DNA from: Diaporthe sp. PMI_573
Taxonomy: Eukaryota; Ascomycota; Sordariomycetes; Diaporthales; Diaporthaceae
Reading direction: 5' to 3'
Assembly: GCA_021399435.1 (NCBI GenBank)
Contig: JAJTUP010000064.1
Location: 62,001-126,000, forward strand
Length of the DNA: 64,000 nucleotides
Part shown: in pieces, positions 10,308 to 21,538 of the stretch
How positions within the stretch are numbered: the first letter of the stretch is position 1
Layout of the letters: every line of letters begins with the position of its first letter
Position numbers and translations under genes: made by a program
The notes under the pieces: generated by a model
Told to the model about the DNA's origin: nothing
The model's database searches: none
The model's input: only the letters and a program-made list of their open reading frames with translations

Positions 10308-11514
10308 CTAACCTGCTAGAAACATTGCTCCCGTCTCGTGATCTGCGAATTCCTGTGCAAGCCCGGGGTCGATAGGGATGTATTGGTCGTCCACGGCTTC
10401 TACCATCCTATCATTCGCCTGTCTAGTAGAGGAAGAATCCTTGGTGCGTTTAGATGGCGAAGCCACCGGGCTGCTGCTGAAAGGGTTTCGTCGTTTCCCC
10501 AGTTCGGTCTTTGCTTTCTGTGGAGAAGGCTGCTTCCTCATCGTCGTAGCACTGTCGAACGTAGCGTTCGATGTGAAGCCGAACTCATCCGCGAGCACTA
10601 CTAGGATATCTTGACCAGGCTGGAGCTCCTCCTCTAGCAGCGCAGGGTTCAACACACCGACGATGCTGCCTCTCCCATACATCCACTTCCTAGATGCGAA
10701 GCCGCCCTCGGGTGAGCTCTTCATCCAATCAATACGGCTTTTCCATGGCTGCTGATCGTGCGGCATGTACACTAGGATGTGGAACATCTGGCCGCCTTTC
10801 AATATCGGGTCTCTGTCACGGGGCGGTACAAGATATGTGCTACACTGGATGAAGCCGCAGCACTTTAGCTGGTTACTGCTCAACGATCCAGCCTTGAAAC
10901 GGAATGTTGTCGTGTCGACGGGTCCGTGGAGGCTAGCACGCGGTGCCATGGTTGGGAAACTGCCATTCGCAAGCCTCAGAGGCCTCATCGCGATCCTAGA
11001 GGTAGGACCGGTTAGTTCTCTCCAGGCTTGTTGGTTTGGGTTCTGCTGGAGTGGTGCTTGTACACAGGGCTTCAACATACGGTTGAACACACATCTGTCC
11101 ACGGACCTGGGCTAACTTTGCGTACGAGTCTTCCCACATCCCGACAGCTGACTCGACTCCGTCTTCGACTCTGCGGCGGAAATGCAGCTGATACGGATGG
11201 AGCTGCACGTCGAAGAAGAACCACTGGCTCTCCCACTCATCCGTTTGGGGGAAGGGGTACACGTGCATGGATAGCGGCACATCGATTCCATCAATCTCAT
11301 CGAGGAGTTCTCCATGCTCCCCCGCCCCGTCTTCAAAAAAGCTCGGCCTGATGAATTGCAGTCGGACCGCACCAACCAAGTTATGCCCTCGGATTAGCTG
11401 CCGGTCGGTGGATGAGACTATCTCCAGCCCCTCGAGGCTTGAGAAGAATTGTACTCCTAGGGGGTTTAGAGCAGGCTGCCCTGGACCTGTTCCCGATGCC
11501 GACGAACGAGCCAT
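10308..11514 (-). CDS. Unrecognised two-exon protein
   Basis: Exon 1 runs from ATG 11514 to 11066 and exon 2 from 10995 to 10308. The intron (11065-10996, 70 bp) has a GTGTAC donor, a GAACTAACC branch site and a CTCTAG acceptor, and it joins the phases exactly, giving 378 residues. The N-terminal half is rich in aromatics and acidic residues (SQWFFFDVQLHPYQLHFRRR). The middle has CSTYLVPPRDRDPILKGGQM; the C-terminus is basic then acidic (KRRNPFSSSPVASPSKRTKD). No known fold, signal peptide or membrane segment is recognised. The good intron and lack of stops indicate a real gene, but it sits among transposon relics and could itself be element-borne. Confidence 0.6.
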
Positions 11515-12401
11515 TGATTGTCCGCTGCTGGGATCTAGCCCTTGAGGAATTCTGGGTACAAGTTGACCTGGCGGGCAATTATGCCTGCAAGAAGAGAAGG
11601 GAGTATGTCAAGAGAGTCTCTGGCCTCTTGTAAGGAGAGCTCACCATATTCTTATACGCAAATGGCCTCCATCCTGACGAGAAAGCAGTTACGAAATATG
11701 TCCTGGGGGTGCGAGAAGACCCCTCTCCGCACGGTTCTCTGGTCACGAACACTACTTACTGCTCAGGTGATGAGCTAGGGCTGTGGTAGTAACAAATGAT
11801 GCTCTACTTGTTTGTCTCCAGGACCGTTCCCAGCCTCATTCGACAACCGCCAAGACTTGTGATGGCGTCACGTGAGACAGGGGCTCCTGGCTCCTAATGC
11901 CACCAAGGTCCGACCGCGACGGCGTTTATCAGCCGCGTGACCATGTAGACAGGCGCCACGATGTCATCGCCCCTTTCTATATTGCTTTTTGATCATATTC
12001 GGACCAGCCCTGCCGACGTCAGCTGGACGCATTTGCTCACAAGATATGGTCGCCGGCCGAGCGCCGCGCCTCGGTATGTCATTCTTCGGGCCAGTTATCA
12101 CCGACCCGGACATCCTCCTGGGGAATATCCATGCCATGGGCGGAGGAGTTGCGATCTTGAAGCGTCTTTGGCCACGCTTTGCGGAGTTGGCACCTTCAGA
12201 AAGCTTCTGGTCCGTTGACCCGAGGTATCGGTGTACTTTGGTCCTCCCTTCGTGCCTCTGTAACCCTCTTATGGCTCGTCCCTTCGAAGATAAAACTCAT
12301 TTATTGCCCACGTTCATCCCTATATCGACCAAAGATGATACCTTTCTTTAGTTTGTTTTCTTCCCTCCAAGCACATCAGTCAATGGCGTCCCACCTATAC
12401 G
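11515..12401. other. No confident gene
   Basis: A plus-strand frame at 11989-12351 contains LGMSFFGPVITDPDILLGNI and GGGVAILKRLWPRFAEL, which look protein-like. It has no recognisable family and its 5' end seems frameshifted relative to the start at 11961 (MSSPLSILLFDHI). It may be a gene fragment. Confidence 0.3.
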
Positions 12402-12857
12402 ATGCCTCGAGCAGAACCAGTTAGGGTTCCACTTGATGAGATCCGGCGAACGCTGGAAGATTTAGACCGCCAACATGCTCGGGACCGGAGCCGACGAGAC
12501 CTCGAAGGCGCCCAGCCGCGAAACCAGGGTAGAGTCCTTGTGGACGAGGCAACCTTACAGGCTCTCCGTAAAAACCCACAGGAGCCGGTCCGAATCCCGC
12601 TTGACGAGATTCGCCGTACCATGTGCGACCTAGATCATCAACATGCCGAAGAGACGCTTCGTCGGAGACGAGCAGCTAGACCGCAGGAGATCCTCGAGTC
12701 AGAGACCCGAAATGGGAAGCTCAGAGTACCCCTCGAGGAGGTCACTCGCACATTAGCTGACCGAGACCACCAGCATGCCGAACGAACAACCCATGAGAGA
12801 CAGGATGGAAACACTCTATTGCCACTCGACCAGATCGCCCGTACTATAGTTCTCTAA
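12402..12857 (+). CDS. Short protein with a repeated VPLDEIxRTLxDLDxQHA motif
   Basis: A 151-residue open frame contains a motif of the form V-R-V/I-P-L-D/E-E-I/V-x-R-T-L/M-x-D-x-D-x-Q-H-A. It occurs at residues about 7-26, 63-82 and 107-126, with a fourth, cut-off copy at 139-151 (LLPLDQIARTIVL). Spacers are very basic and Glu-rich, and the whole protein should be helical and highly charged. I recognise no family. The last copy is truncated exactly where homology to an ABC transporter begins in another phase, so the 3' end was probably lost by rearrangement. A second ATG lies upstream in another frame (12383); the start at 12402 is preferred because the repeats begin at once. Confidence 0.5.
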   Translation: MPRAEPVRVPLDEIRRTLEDLDRQHARDRSRRDLEGAQPRNQGRVLVDEATLQALRKNPQEPVRIPLDEIRRTMCDLDHQHAEETLRRRRAARPQEILESETRNGKLRVPLEEVTRTLADRDHQHAERTTHERQDGNTLLPLDQIARTIVL

Positions 12858-13633
12858 CATACCCAAACTCTAGTGGCACTGCTATTGCTCTCCGAGATAT
12901 TTCTGTCCGGATTCTTCCTGGGCAAAGAGTGGGGATATGCGGACGTACAGGAAGGTAATGGCTTCTCTACCTCTTCACAGCCAGGTTCTGATTGTGATAT
13001 TTGCACAGCGGCAAGAGCTCTCTCATCGCAACCCTCCTCCGGCTGATAGAGGTAGATTCTGGCTCTATTGTCATTGATGGCGTTGACCTCGCCACCGTGC
13101 CGCGGGACGTAGTCCGCGAACGCCTTGCCACCATCTCACAGGACGCTTTGGAGCTTCCCGGCACTCTCAGATTCAACCTCGATCCTCGGTTGCGGCACCC
13201 GGACGCGGCCATCATGGCGGCCCTCGAGCGCGTTGGGCTTCAAGCTATACTCTTCGGGATGGGGATCGGCCTTGACGATACGCTGACGGCGGCCTCCGGC
13301 ACCGTGCTTTCCAAAGGCCAGCAGCAGCTCCTCGCCCTCGCCCGCGCGCTGTTGGCCAATGGTCGGTTGTTGTTGCTGGATGAGCCGACGGCCGACGTTG
13401 ACAAGGAGGTAGAAGCAGTCATGCAGCGTGTGATAACCGAAGCCTTCTCCGACAGGACGGTTCTTACCGTAGCGCACCGTGTGGAGTCTCTCCTGGATAG
13501 CGATATCATCCTCGTGCTTAATCGGGGCTGCCTGGTGGAGGTCGGGACGCCGCCTGAGTTGTTGATGATGGACAACGGGTGGTTCAAAGATCTTTTCACC
13601 CGCTCGGACACTCGAGAGCACAGAAAGATATAA
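12858..13633 (+). pseudogene. ABC-C type transporter, C-terminal ATPase domain only
   Basis: The frame begins near 12845 with SLTYPNSSGTAIALRDISV and GQRVGICGRTG. It is spliced across intron 12955-13008 to SGKSSLIATLLRL, so the intron splits the Walker A Ser codon. Next come SQDALELPGTLRFNLD (Q-loop region), a weak signature at VLSKGQQQLLALARALL (normally LSxGQ), Walker B LLLLDEPTADVD and the switch His in VLTVAHR, then the stop at 13633. This is a complete second nucleotide-binding domain of a multidrug-type ABC transporter, but both membrane domains and the first ATPase domain are missing. The intact-looking ABC gene at 45-53 kb has an intron at the same Walker A codon, so this is a paralogue fragment. 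Confidence 0.8.
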
Positions 13634-13753
13634 CTACTGATCCGGCCTTGGGGAACAAAATGTGTCCATGTACAATCCGACGAAGTATTGTAGAACTACC
13701 TAAACTTCCTCTGACAACATTTAATCTCATTCATTCCAACGTCGCACGCATAT

Positions 13754-14126
13754 CTAGCCCATAAATGCCTGGTAGAAGTAGTCTAAAGACCCAAGGAGGC
13801 TATCTATGACTACAGAGGCTCCTGACGGACCCTCATCTGCTTCCATGGCCTTATCCTTGTGCTGGTTGATGAAGTCACAGAGGTCGAAGAAGCTTCGCTT
13901 ATACCGTCTCTCGAGCCTGTTGCTGGTGACGTTGACCGACTGCAACCCAAACCGATACTTGAAGCCCCCCACTTCGTAGCCGTCCCAAGCACTCCAAGCC
14001 AAGGCGCCGACAATGGGTACGCGATCGAGGTGTATAGCCTTGAGCACCTCACTCAGGTAGAAAGGCTGTTTCAAAAGGCCGAGGTCAGGAAGAAGGCTAT
14101 CAACACCAACCTGGATGATCTCAATG
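13754..14126 (-). pseudogene. Glycoside hydrolase family 1-like C-terminal fragment
   Basis: The minus frame has VPIVGALAWSAWDGYEVGGF followed by KYRFGLQSVN and RYKRSFFDLCDFINQH. This resembles the end of GH1 beta-glucosidases (x-AWSLxDNFEWxxGYxxRFGxxxVD), although the sugar-binding Trp-Asp-Asn-Phe-Glu motif is altered to WDGYEV. Only about 120 residues remain. The upstream part is replaced by a hAT fragment on the other strand. The assignment rests on one motif and is tentative. Confidence 0.4.
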
Positions 14127-14134
14127 CCTTCATA

Positions 14135-14485
14135 GCTGGGGATCCTATCCAGATTGATTGTACTCCTCTTCAATGGTGGTGTCGTCTGGAGCAGAGGACA
14201 CAGTATCCAAGACTCAGTCAGATGGCTATTGATATCCTCTCTATTCCCTCTGAATCAGCGGAACCAGAGAGGGCATTCTCTGGTGCCAGAAGGACCGCTT
14301 CCTGGGACAGGCTGGGGATGTCCTGTCAGAGCCTGGAAAAGGTGGAATGCATTGGTAGCTGGCTGAGGGAGGGACTTATTGTGCCCTCTTCTGAGGGAGG
14401 ATTGGGTTTAGTATGCTCTCCAGAGTCTGTGGATGCTGATTTAGCTTTGGATCCAGCCTTGGAGGATAATTGGGAAGGCCTGTAG
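14135..14485 (+). pseudogene. hAT transposase C-terminal fragment
   Basis: The plus frame reads IQIDCTPLQWWCRLEQRTQY, then MAIDILSIPSESAEPERAFS and SLEKVECIGSWLREGLI. It is the same subfamily as the intact transposase at 49759-51978, which has PIDCSPLAWWLRDEQ and DPERTFSGARRTISWDR. Ser-Glu replaces the usual Ala-Met before the E-P-E-R motif. Only the dimerization domain survives. Confidence 0.75.
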
Positions 14486-14529
14486 ATGAATTCAAAGCTT
14501 ATGTGCCCCTGGAGATTGATTTTCCTAAC

Positions 14530-16922
14530 CAGAGGTGCCCACGTGACCCAGTATCAAGTTGATACTGATACAGTATCAGGTATCATATCAGAATAGTGAG
14601 GGAGCTGATACTGATACTGATATGTACCAGTATCAGAATTGTATCAGGATTTACAAGTATGCGCGGGAAGAGCTCGTTGTTCGTCGCGACAAACACCACG
14701 TCGCCAATTGAGCATCTCCGAAGGTATATGGCATCCGTATGAGCCCGGCATTTATTCCTTTCGGCGTCTTACTGGATATAGGTCCCATATGATCACTGAG
14801 GCGGACGGCAATGCAGACGAAGATTCGTCTCGCGCTGACATTCACCCCCCTTCGAAACGGCGCTGCCTGGAGCTTCCTACTGCGAGATCCAATGTTAATA
14901 AGGCGAAGGAGCTGACGGTCGGCTGGATCGTCACTGCCAATCTTCCTTTCACGGCGCCGTCGAATCCGTACTTGCGACGAATGCTCGACTTACACGATGC
15001 GTCATTGGCAAAAGAGGTGCCGTGGAGCCGGCAGTCGGTGCGTGATACCATGCGGAAATTATTCGAGGTAAAGAAGGGAGCAATATCGAGTCAATTGGAG
15101 AAGGCAGTCACAAGGATTAGCTTTAGCTTTGACATGTGGACTTCTCCAAACCGGTACGCTTTCCTTGGCCTCCACGCTCACTATCTCGACGCCTCCTATC
15201 AAGTCCAATCACGACTTCTTGCCCTGCGCCGTGTGTGGGGAGCTCATTCCGGAGATAACCAAGCAACGACAATATATGACATCTTCGGCGAGTACGGGAT
15301 ACGAGATCGGATTGGCGCGGGTGTCTGCGACAATGTCTCGTCCAATGACACATGCTTGGCGAGCCTCTATCGTCAACTTTCTCCTGCGATGGCCGACGAG
15401 GATATCAGAAACCATCGAACACGGTGCTTTGGGCATATTGTCAACCTTGCAGCTCGAGCGTTCCTCTGGGGGAAAGACCCTGACTCATTTGAGCGAGAAG
15501 CTTTCACCGAGGCGGCTTTCCAAGTTGAAGAGCGTGAGCTTCGACTTTGGCGGAAACGGGAGCAGTGGGAAAGCTGCATAACATCGTCCGGTTCGTCAGG
15601 GCTTCTCCGCAACGGCGAGAGTTGATGAAATCACTGGCGTGCAGCCAGCACGATGAAGACGATTATCAACTCTTTGAGGAGGACCGAGCTGCCATCGATC
15701 TCGAACCGATGTAGAACAATGAAACCAGATGGAATTCGACGTTTCTGATGATCCAGCGTGCCATTCGCAAACGAGAGCAGATTGACCATTTCATCACATA
15801 TCTCGACACGAAGGCAGCAGAGCCCCGACAACGGGTGCCTTTCCAAGATCATCTTTCACCGCAGGACTGGCTTCTCTTGGTGGAGATACAGAGTCTACTA
15901 AAACCACTCTACGAGATCACCATGAGGTGCCAGGGTTGGGCCAAAGAAGGCCGTTACGGCGCCTTGTGGGAAGTGATGGTCGGAATGGAATATTTGCTCA
16001 ACTTCTTCGAGGAGCAAAAACTGATATTCTCGCCACCTGATGGTACTGCTGATGAGCTACGGAATACCAGAGCCTCGGAAACCACGAGTACGGCTTTCTA
16101 GTTCATATTCGCTCGTCTCATCCCTATTTTGCTAATAGTTTCTCGGGATGTAGTACTCTACGAGTTGACCAGGGTCGCGGACGCGAGAAACACTTGCCAG
16201 AGCACACTTGAGACAAATATACTGGTGCATTCTTGCAAACTGAGAATCTTGATGATGACCACCGACAATGTATACAAATCTCTATTAATAACTGTTGGTC
16301 AAAGCTTGATGAGTACTACAGTCTACTTGGCCAATTGCCACTTTACCCGGCTGCCGTTATTCTTTACCCGCGCTAGAACGTTTCTTGGCTTGAGGCAAAC
16401 TGGACCAGCCACGAGCAACTAGTGTGGCTACGGGACGCTAAGAACAGTGTCCGGGAATTCTTTGAATAACAGTATCTACGTAAGGAGTAGTTTGAGACAG
16501 CGAGAACCGTGATAGGAAAAGCAATGCAGCAAGATGAGCCTAGTTAATTCGACCAGTGGATGCAGAGCTACGATCGATACATGATGGAGGAAGAAGATGA
16601 GCTTGGAGTTTATATGAGGCAAGGGCCAGTCCGGCGAGAGAACTTGAACCCTATTCTATGGTGGAAGGATCACCAAGAAGAATATCCACGTCTGAGCAAG
16701 TTTGCCCTCGACATCCTGGCAATTCCTGCTATGTCTGTCGATCCTGAGCGGACGTTTAGTGTCACAAAGTTGACAGTAAGCTCGCAAAGGCACAGCTTAA
16801 GCCCCGAGATAATAGAGGAAATACAGTGCCTACGGAATTGGCTAGGCCATCAAGCGATCACTGTGGGCGAGGTCGTCAGTTTTGGTGGAGACCTGATAGG
16901 TTGGGATGGAGTGGAGGCGTGA
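14530..16922 (+). mobile_element. Decayed hAT element with GTATCAG subterminal repeats
   Basis: The left end is probably CAGAGGTGCCCACGTGACCC at 14530, followed by about ten copies of GTATCAG or its complement, or close variants (14548-14650). The transposase from ATG 14789 shows ISFSFDMWTSPNRYAFLGLH (first catalytic Asp region), GAGVCDNVSSND (second Asp), a frameshift near 15570, a TAG near 15713, then MIQRAIRKREQIDHF and a middle block. The dimerization domain is at 16600-16922 (MSVDPERTFSVTKLTVSS). The part between 16100 and 16550 is badly decayed. No right terminus was identified. The element is non-autonomous now. Confidence 0.75.
14548..14650. repeat. Array of GTATCAG/CTGATAC words
   Basis: The heptamer and close variants occur about ten times in both orientations in roughly 100 bp, including GATACTGATACTGATA runs. 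This is the usual form of subterminal transposase-binding repeats of hAT elements. Confidence 0.7.
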
Positions 16923-18296
16923 GAGTACCAATAGCTTCATCCTGGCCTCAGGTCAGCGCTTTCAATTCAAGTATATCAATTCAATTCAAGTTAAGTAAGT
17001 TCACGGACGATTTTATTTCAAGTAATCGAGATCGCATTTTTGCATCCCCGAGTGCACTAGTTCGAAAATGAGGAAGCAATATCACCCCACATTTATACTG
17101 TGTGCACACGATCTTTTTAGGCCGTGCTTGGGGCCTTGTATAAGTAAAGGGTTGAAAATTGTGCTCCGTCGAAAGGGGTTGAGATAACTGGCTGTCGACA
17201 CTCTCAGTATTGATTCACGAGCCAAGACGGTCTACCTTGACCGCGTCGAAACCTATGGCCGCGGAGTCAAGAGTTGCAATGAAACTCGAGTTATAGCGCT
17301 TCCTAAATTCGTGGATTCGGAACAGATGAATTTCGACTGCATGTTCGGCCGACAGCGCAAGGAGGTTTACGCAGACAAGCCATAAGATTTCGTAGGGCGT
17401 GCAGGAGATATGTCTTGCGGGCGAACGATGCCAGGAAACCAGTGAATGAGGATAGTCCGCTGATAAGTGAAAGGGGTGCCCACTCCGTATGGAGGGGAGA
17501 GTACTAAGGCTGACTTGTCATTCGGCAAACCTCCCCACCAATTGAAACTTCTACGGCAAACGCCGACCGGATTCCCCGGGTGTTAGGAATGCAACGCGTC
17601 TCAATCAGACTAGCCCTAAAGCTACCCAGACGTAGCAAACGCCGTGTCCTAACATTACAGCTGCAAGATACTGTGTGATCATACTGTACCAGTAAGGGCC
17701 ATGGGCGCGTTCGACACCAAACGCCACCAAGAGGCCCGTTCAGGGGCTGAATGCCACACCAAAGCTAGTAGTTCAACAGCATAGGATACCGTCAATGTTA
17801 GTCAGCAGAGGCCTTCTCCGGGGACTCAACGCCACACAAAAGTGAGCGGTTTCACCAGTGTCGTTCCCGTGCATTAGCCTATCTTGTCGCTAGGGCGCCG
17901 GGATAATGCAACTATTGCCGTAAACGAGAAGCTCCTCCACCACAACGGCTGATTGTGTGGCACCTCGGGACTCCAAGGAACCTTGTGCAACTGGTTCAGC
18001 CGCGCAGTAAAGCAAAGCTGCAGGGTACTCCATCCGGAAGGGATTTGCGCTTTGGAAAGCAGAACAATGCCCAACAATTGCGGGCTGTTGTACAGGACTT
18101 CAGTGCTTTGATCGGGCAGGAGGAGGGACGAGCGACGGCGGAGGGTTATAAAGAGGATGAGTACGGAAGCCTTGCAAGGGGATTGGAGTCCTGTCTTTCT
18201 CCCCGGCTCCAAGTTTCTCCGCAGATACAAGATTTGCGTGTGCCAAGTTTCTAGACTTTTAATGCCACTTCCCTCCCCGAATCGAGTCACCGAAAC
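16923..18296. other. No gene seen
   Basis: Near 16960-16998 are a few copies of ATTCAA/CAATTC words like those at 41150-41240, perhaps another hAT end. The rest shows only short frames on both strands and forms the 5' flank of the PTH11-like gene. Confidence 0.4.
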
Positions 18297-19696
18297 ATGT
18301 CGTCAAACGAGACCATCGGCGCCGTGCCACCCCCACCAGGTGTTGTGCCCAACTTCGATGATCCGCCCAGCTCGGCACTGGTCAACACGGCCACTAGTAT
18401 CGCCCTCGCACTCTTCTCAACATGCTTCGTGGCATTGCGGTTTTATACCACGCTTAGTATCACCCGCGTGCGAGGGACTTCAGACCGTAAGCTGCGAAAA
18501 TGCCACAATTAACTGTTCAAGCCACCTCTAACTTGTCTACCTAGTTCTGTTAGCTCTCGCCTGGGTATGTTGCCAGTTGTTGTTCCTACGGTAGCTCCTG
18601 GAAGCTAAACCCAATCCAGCTGCTAGCTGTCGCCTTTTCGGTATCGGCCTGCATTCGTCAGTATGCCCAGATGCAGGCACGTCCCTACCGTCGATTCCTT
18701 GGCTTACTTGTCTGCAGTACCGCGATTCGGCTTCGGCCGCCATCTATGGGATGTCCCGTTCACGACGTTCAACGTCCACTTCATGAAGGTAGCCAACCAG
18801 ACCATCGTGGCCGTCCCACTCCAATGTCTGCAGCGCTTACTAAACCTTAGTGACTCGATAGACTGGCGCAATTGCAGGGACGTTCTTTGGAATGTCCGTC
18901 ACCTTTTCCAAGCTCTCAATCTTGGCCTTCTACCTGAACATTGCCTTGGAGCCTGTCGCCAAGCGTCAAAGGGTTGCCATCTATTCCCTTGCGGTTATCG
19001 TTTTTCTTTACGGCACCCTCACTTCCTTCGAATGGCTTTTCGCTTGCCGTCCCATGGAGAAATACTGGGATTTCACCATTACTGACGGGACTTGCATAAA
19101 TTTTATAAAGATCATGGCGTTCAATGGTGTGATGAACGCTGTTACTGACGCAGCTATTTTGTGTTTTCCTATTTGGATACTTTGGAATTTATGTCTCCCA
19201 GTCCGGCAGAAGATCGGAGTGATGGGAATAATGATGACCGGCGGGTTGTGAGTTGAACTGTCGCAGCGCGAGGAAGAATACTAGAACTAATCTTGCGAAT
19301 AGGGTCCTCGCCGTCAGCATCGCCAGGGCAAAAATGACTATGGACAACCTCGACAGACTAGACATTACCTGGGAAGGGACTCCGCTACTTATTGTGATGT
19401 ATGTCAGTCGTTTGCGTTCGGGATTCTGAACCTTGAGTCTCTGACGTATAGCTCTTAGGTTGCTCGAGGTGCATATTGGGCTGGTCTGCGTCTGTCTGAT
19501 ATTCGCCAAGCCCTTCTTTAAGAGACATTGCCCGAAGCTTCTCGGGAGCTCTTACGGAGCTCACTCAGCTCCTTATGGTAACCGGTCGAGGCGATGGATA
19601 ACACAGTCCGATGCGGATAGATATCCGCTGCCATCGCAAGACGGAAATATGGTACCCCTGGATAACACTTTTGGAAATTCTCTATCACGTAAGTAA
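18297..19696 (+). CDS. PTH11/rhodopsin-domain-like integral membrane protein, multi-exon
   Basis: The product is a seven-helix fungal membrane protein of the SAT4/rhodopsin-domain group. Exon 1 from ATG 18297 has an extracellular N-terminus and a first helix (IALALFSTCFVALRFYT ending RVRG). Later exons give FGFGRHLWDVPFTTFNVHFM, TFSKLSILAFYLNIALEP, VIVFLYGTLTSFEWLFACRP, an A-F-N-G-V-M-N-A-V-T-D-A segment followed by CFPIWILW, then IGVMGIMMTGG, and finally LLEVHIGLVCVCLIFAKPF. The R-x-Y/R-S, W-D and C-R-P features fit the family. Several 50-90 bp introns with CTAAC-like branch sites lie between (for example 19250-19302 and a short one ending in CTCTTAG before 19460). Exact borders between 18480 and 18880 are not fixed. 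Role: sensing or surface signalling, by family. Confidence 0.75.
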
Positions 19697-20884
19697 CTAT
19701 GACTGTGCAAGGGACCAGGCGGTTGAAGCGGTGTCAAAATCAACCATATGGAGCCGAGCGCTGACTGTACGATATCTTCAGAGACTGCCATCCTCGACGG
19801 AGCCTCGACTAAAACTACGGAAGAGAGTCAAAGGACCGCAGTCCTAGAAAATGGCACTCTTTCGTGATATGTTATACTTCTTCATTCTGCGGCAATAGGG
19901 GAATTGAATCGCATCGGCGGAAGGCCTGGTAGTTGAGGACGCGGTCAGGGCCAATTTCCAAGGCGTTAACCTTAACGCCGCGGCATTGGCGGAGCGGACA
20001 GAGGCGGTGGGTTTTTACGGCCCGGGGCAGATACGGAAGCTCGTCCTGCTCGAGAAATGGGTAGCCGTCAAGTACTGCTGGAGCGGGCCCGATGGAGAGC
20101 AGACTTCGGAGGAGGTCGCGAGTAACTTGGAGGTAAAGCTACTAAACTTCTACCGGGACATAACACAGCCGGGGGTCTTTGTTTACGACAAGGCGCGAAT
20201 AGTTGGGCTCAGCCCGACGTTTGCCGGGTTGGAGGCCGTCACCTCTGAGCTAATGTAGAATTGTGCAGGCACTGAGGGTTGAAGACGCTAATGAAGCGAG
20301 TTTGTCGATCTGGAGGTATTAAACTTCACTGTTACAGATTGCTGCTCATTCGAGTGTAATTCGATTCTGCTAGGAAGTCTTGTTACTGCGATGGTTGAGC
20401 AAGGCCTCTACTACCCGAGGCCAGCACGGCCACTTCATGGCTATAGTGTGGCAGAGCTTATACGGGGTGTCCGAAAGATCAAATCGCCCACCTGGTCTCA
20501 AGTCGGTAGGAAATCGCGGCCCAAAGTCGTAGTCGCCCATTCTTGCAGTCTAAATGGATTTTTCGAACCCGTCATCAAGCAGGTGGAAAATACTCTGGAC
20601 AATTGTCGTTATATGATGTGCTGAAGTGGATGGCAGATTCTGCATGTCGATAGCTTAGTGATCTATTTTCTTAGAGTATTTGTCGAACGCGGGCGAAGAT
20701 TCGAGCGTCAAAGTATTGGAAACCCAGGAACTTGGCTCTGATGCCGTCGAGGGCCAGGTCAGAGGCGCAAGGAGAACGTGTTAGCGGGGTCGACCTGGTT
20801 GTCGATATCTGCCAGGATTGCTCCGCCTATTTTCGAAGGCTTCCCTCCCAAATCACCCTGCTCCGTGATGGTCGAAGAGCTTAC
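19697..20884. other. No confident gene
   Basis: A frame at 19986-20258 (starting MAERTEAVGFYGPGQIRK) and another at 20391-20624 look protein-like, but I recognise no family. The latter part may be the eroded 5' region of the hAT relic that begins near 20885. Confidence 0.3.
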
Positions 20885-20942
20885 GGCAGTCCGAAGTTGC
20901 GTTGGCTAAGATCCTTCGGCCAATCGAAAACGCACAACGTTG

Positions 20943-20950
20943 CTCGGAGC
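20943..20950. repeat. 8-bp target site duplication, left copy
   Basis: CTCGGAGC directly precedes the left terminus CAGGGTTC. The identical octamer directly follows the right terminus at 24340-24347. Confidence 0.95.
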
Positions 20951-21483
20951 CAGGGTTCAAATCCATACCACGAAATCCACATATGGATCCATAATGTGGA
21001 TCCATATCCATTCCATTCCATTCCACGCGGGCTTCTGCATTTCCATATCCACGCCACGGAGCCCCTTCCACATGTTCCATATGTGGAAATTGTGGAAAGG
21101 AATGGACATTTTTGGTGGGGTTTGAAAATACCTGGATTTCCTTGTGAAATAGCGCATACCCTAAGTACCTTCGATCGCCCACAACAACAAAATAAAAACG
21201 ATTTTCCACCCCGTTTTACCCGTACACAAAGTTAAACAAGTCTATTTCTGGGAGGTTTTACTGTTACGACCTTACTACCTCAAATCGAAATGGCCACCTT
21301 CCATCCTACCAAGTCAACCACGCCCGTTCCAGAACGTACAGAAGAAGACAATCAACGTGTCAAATATTAGGGTGAAAATTGTATTTTTCTGTATTGTCTT
21401 TTTGCCCCCTCTGTCTTGAGGTTTCAGGGCAAGCTTTATATACCCTTTCTCTTCTGTATAGAATCAGCTAGAAGCTGATTGCT

Positions 21484-21538
21484 AAGCCTCGTGGCAATAG
21501 GTGGCAATAGGTGGCAATAGGTGGCAACAGGTGGCAAC
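21484..21538. repeat. 10-bp tandem repeat (AGGTGGCAAT)n
   Basis: About five near-identical decamers lie in tandem just upstream of the transposase start. This is a simple minisatellite inside the hAT element. Confidence 0.85.

Noticed and set aside
11961..12351. Two overlapping plus frames as a real enzyme gene
   Set aside because: They look protein-like but no family, intron or start could be supported; left as unassigned.
14548..14650. GTATCAG array considered as a regulatory operator cluster
   Set aside because: It lies at the 5' end of a decayed hAT element next to its transposase, so transposase-binding repeats explain it better.
21484..21538. 10-bp tandem repeat considered as a functional protein repeat
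   Set aside because: It is only partly within the predicted transposase start, its period is not a multiple of three, and it lies before any conserved block.
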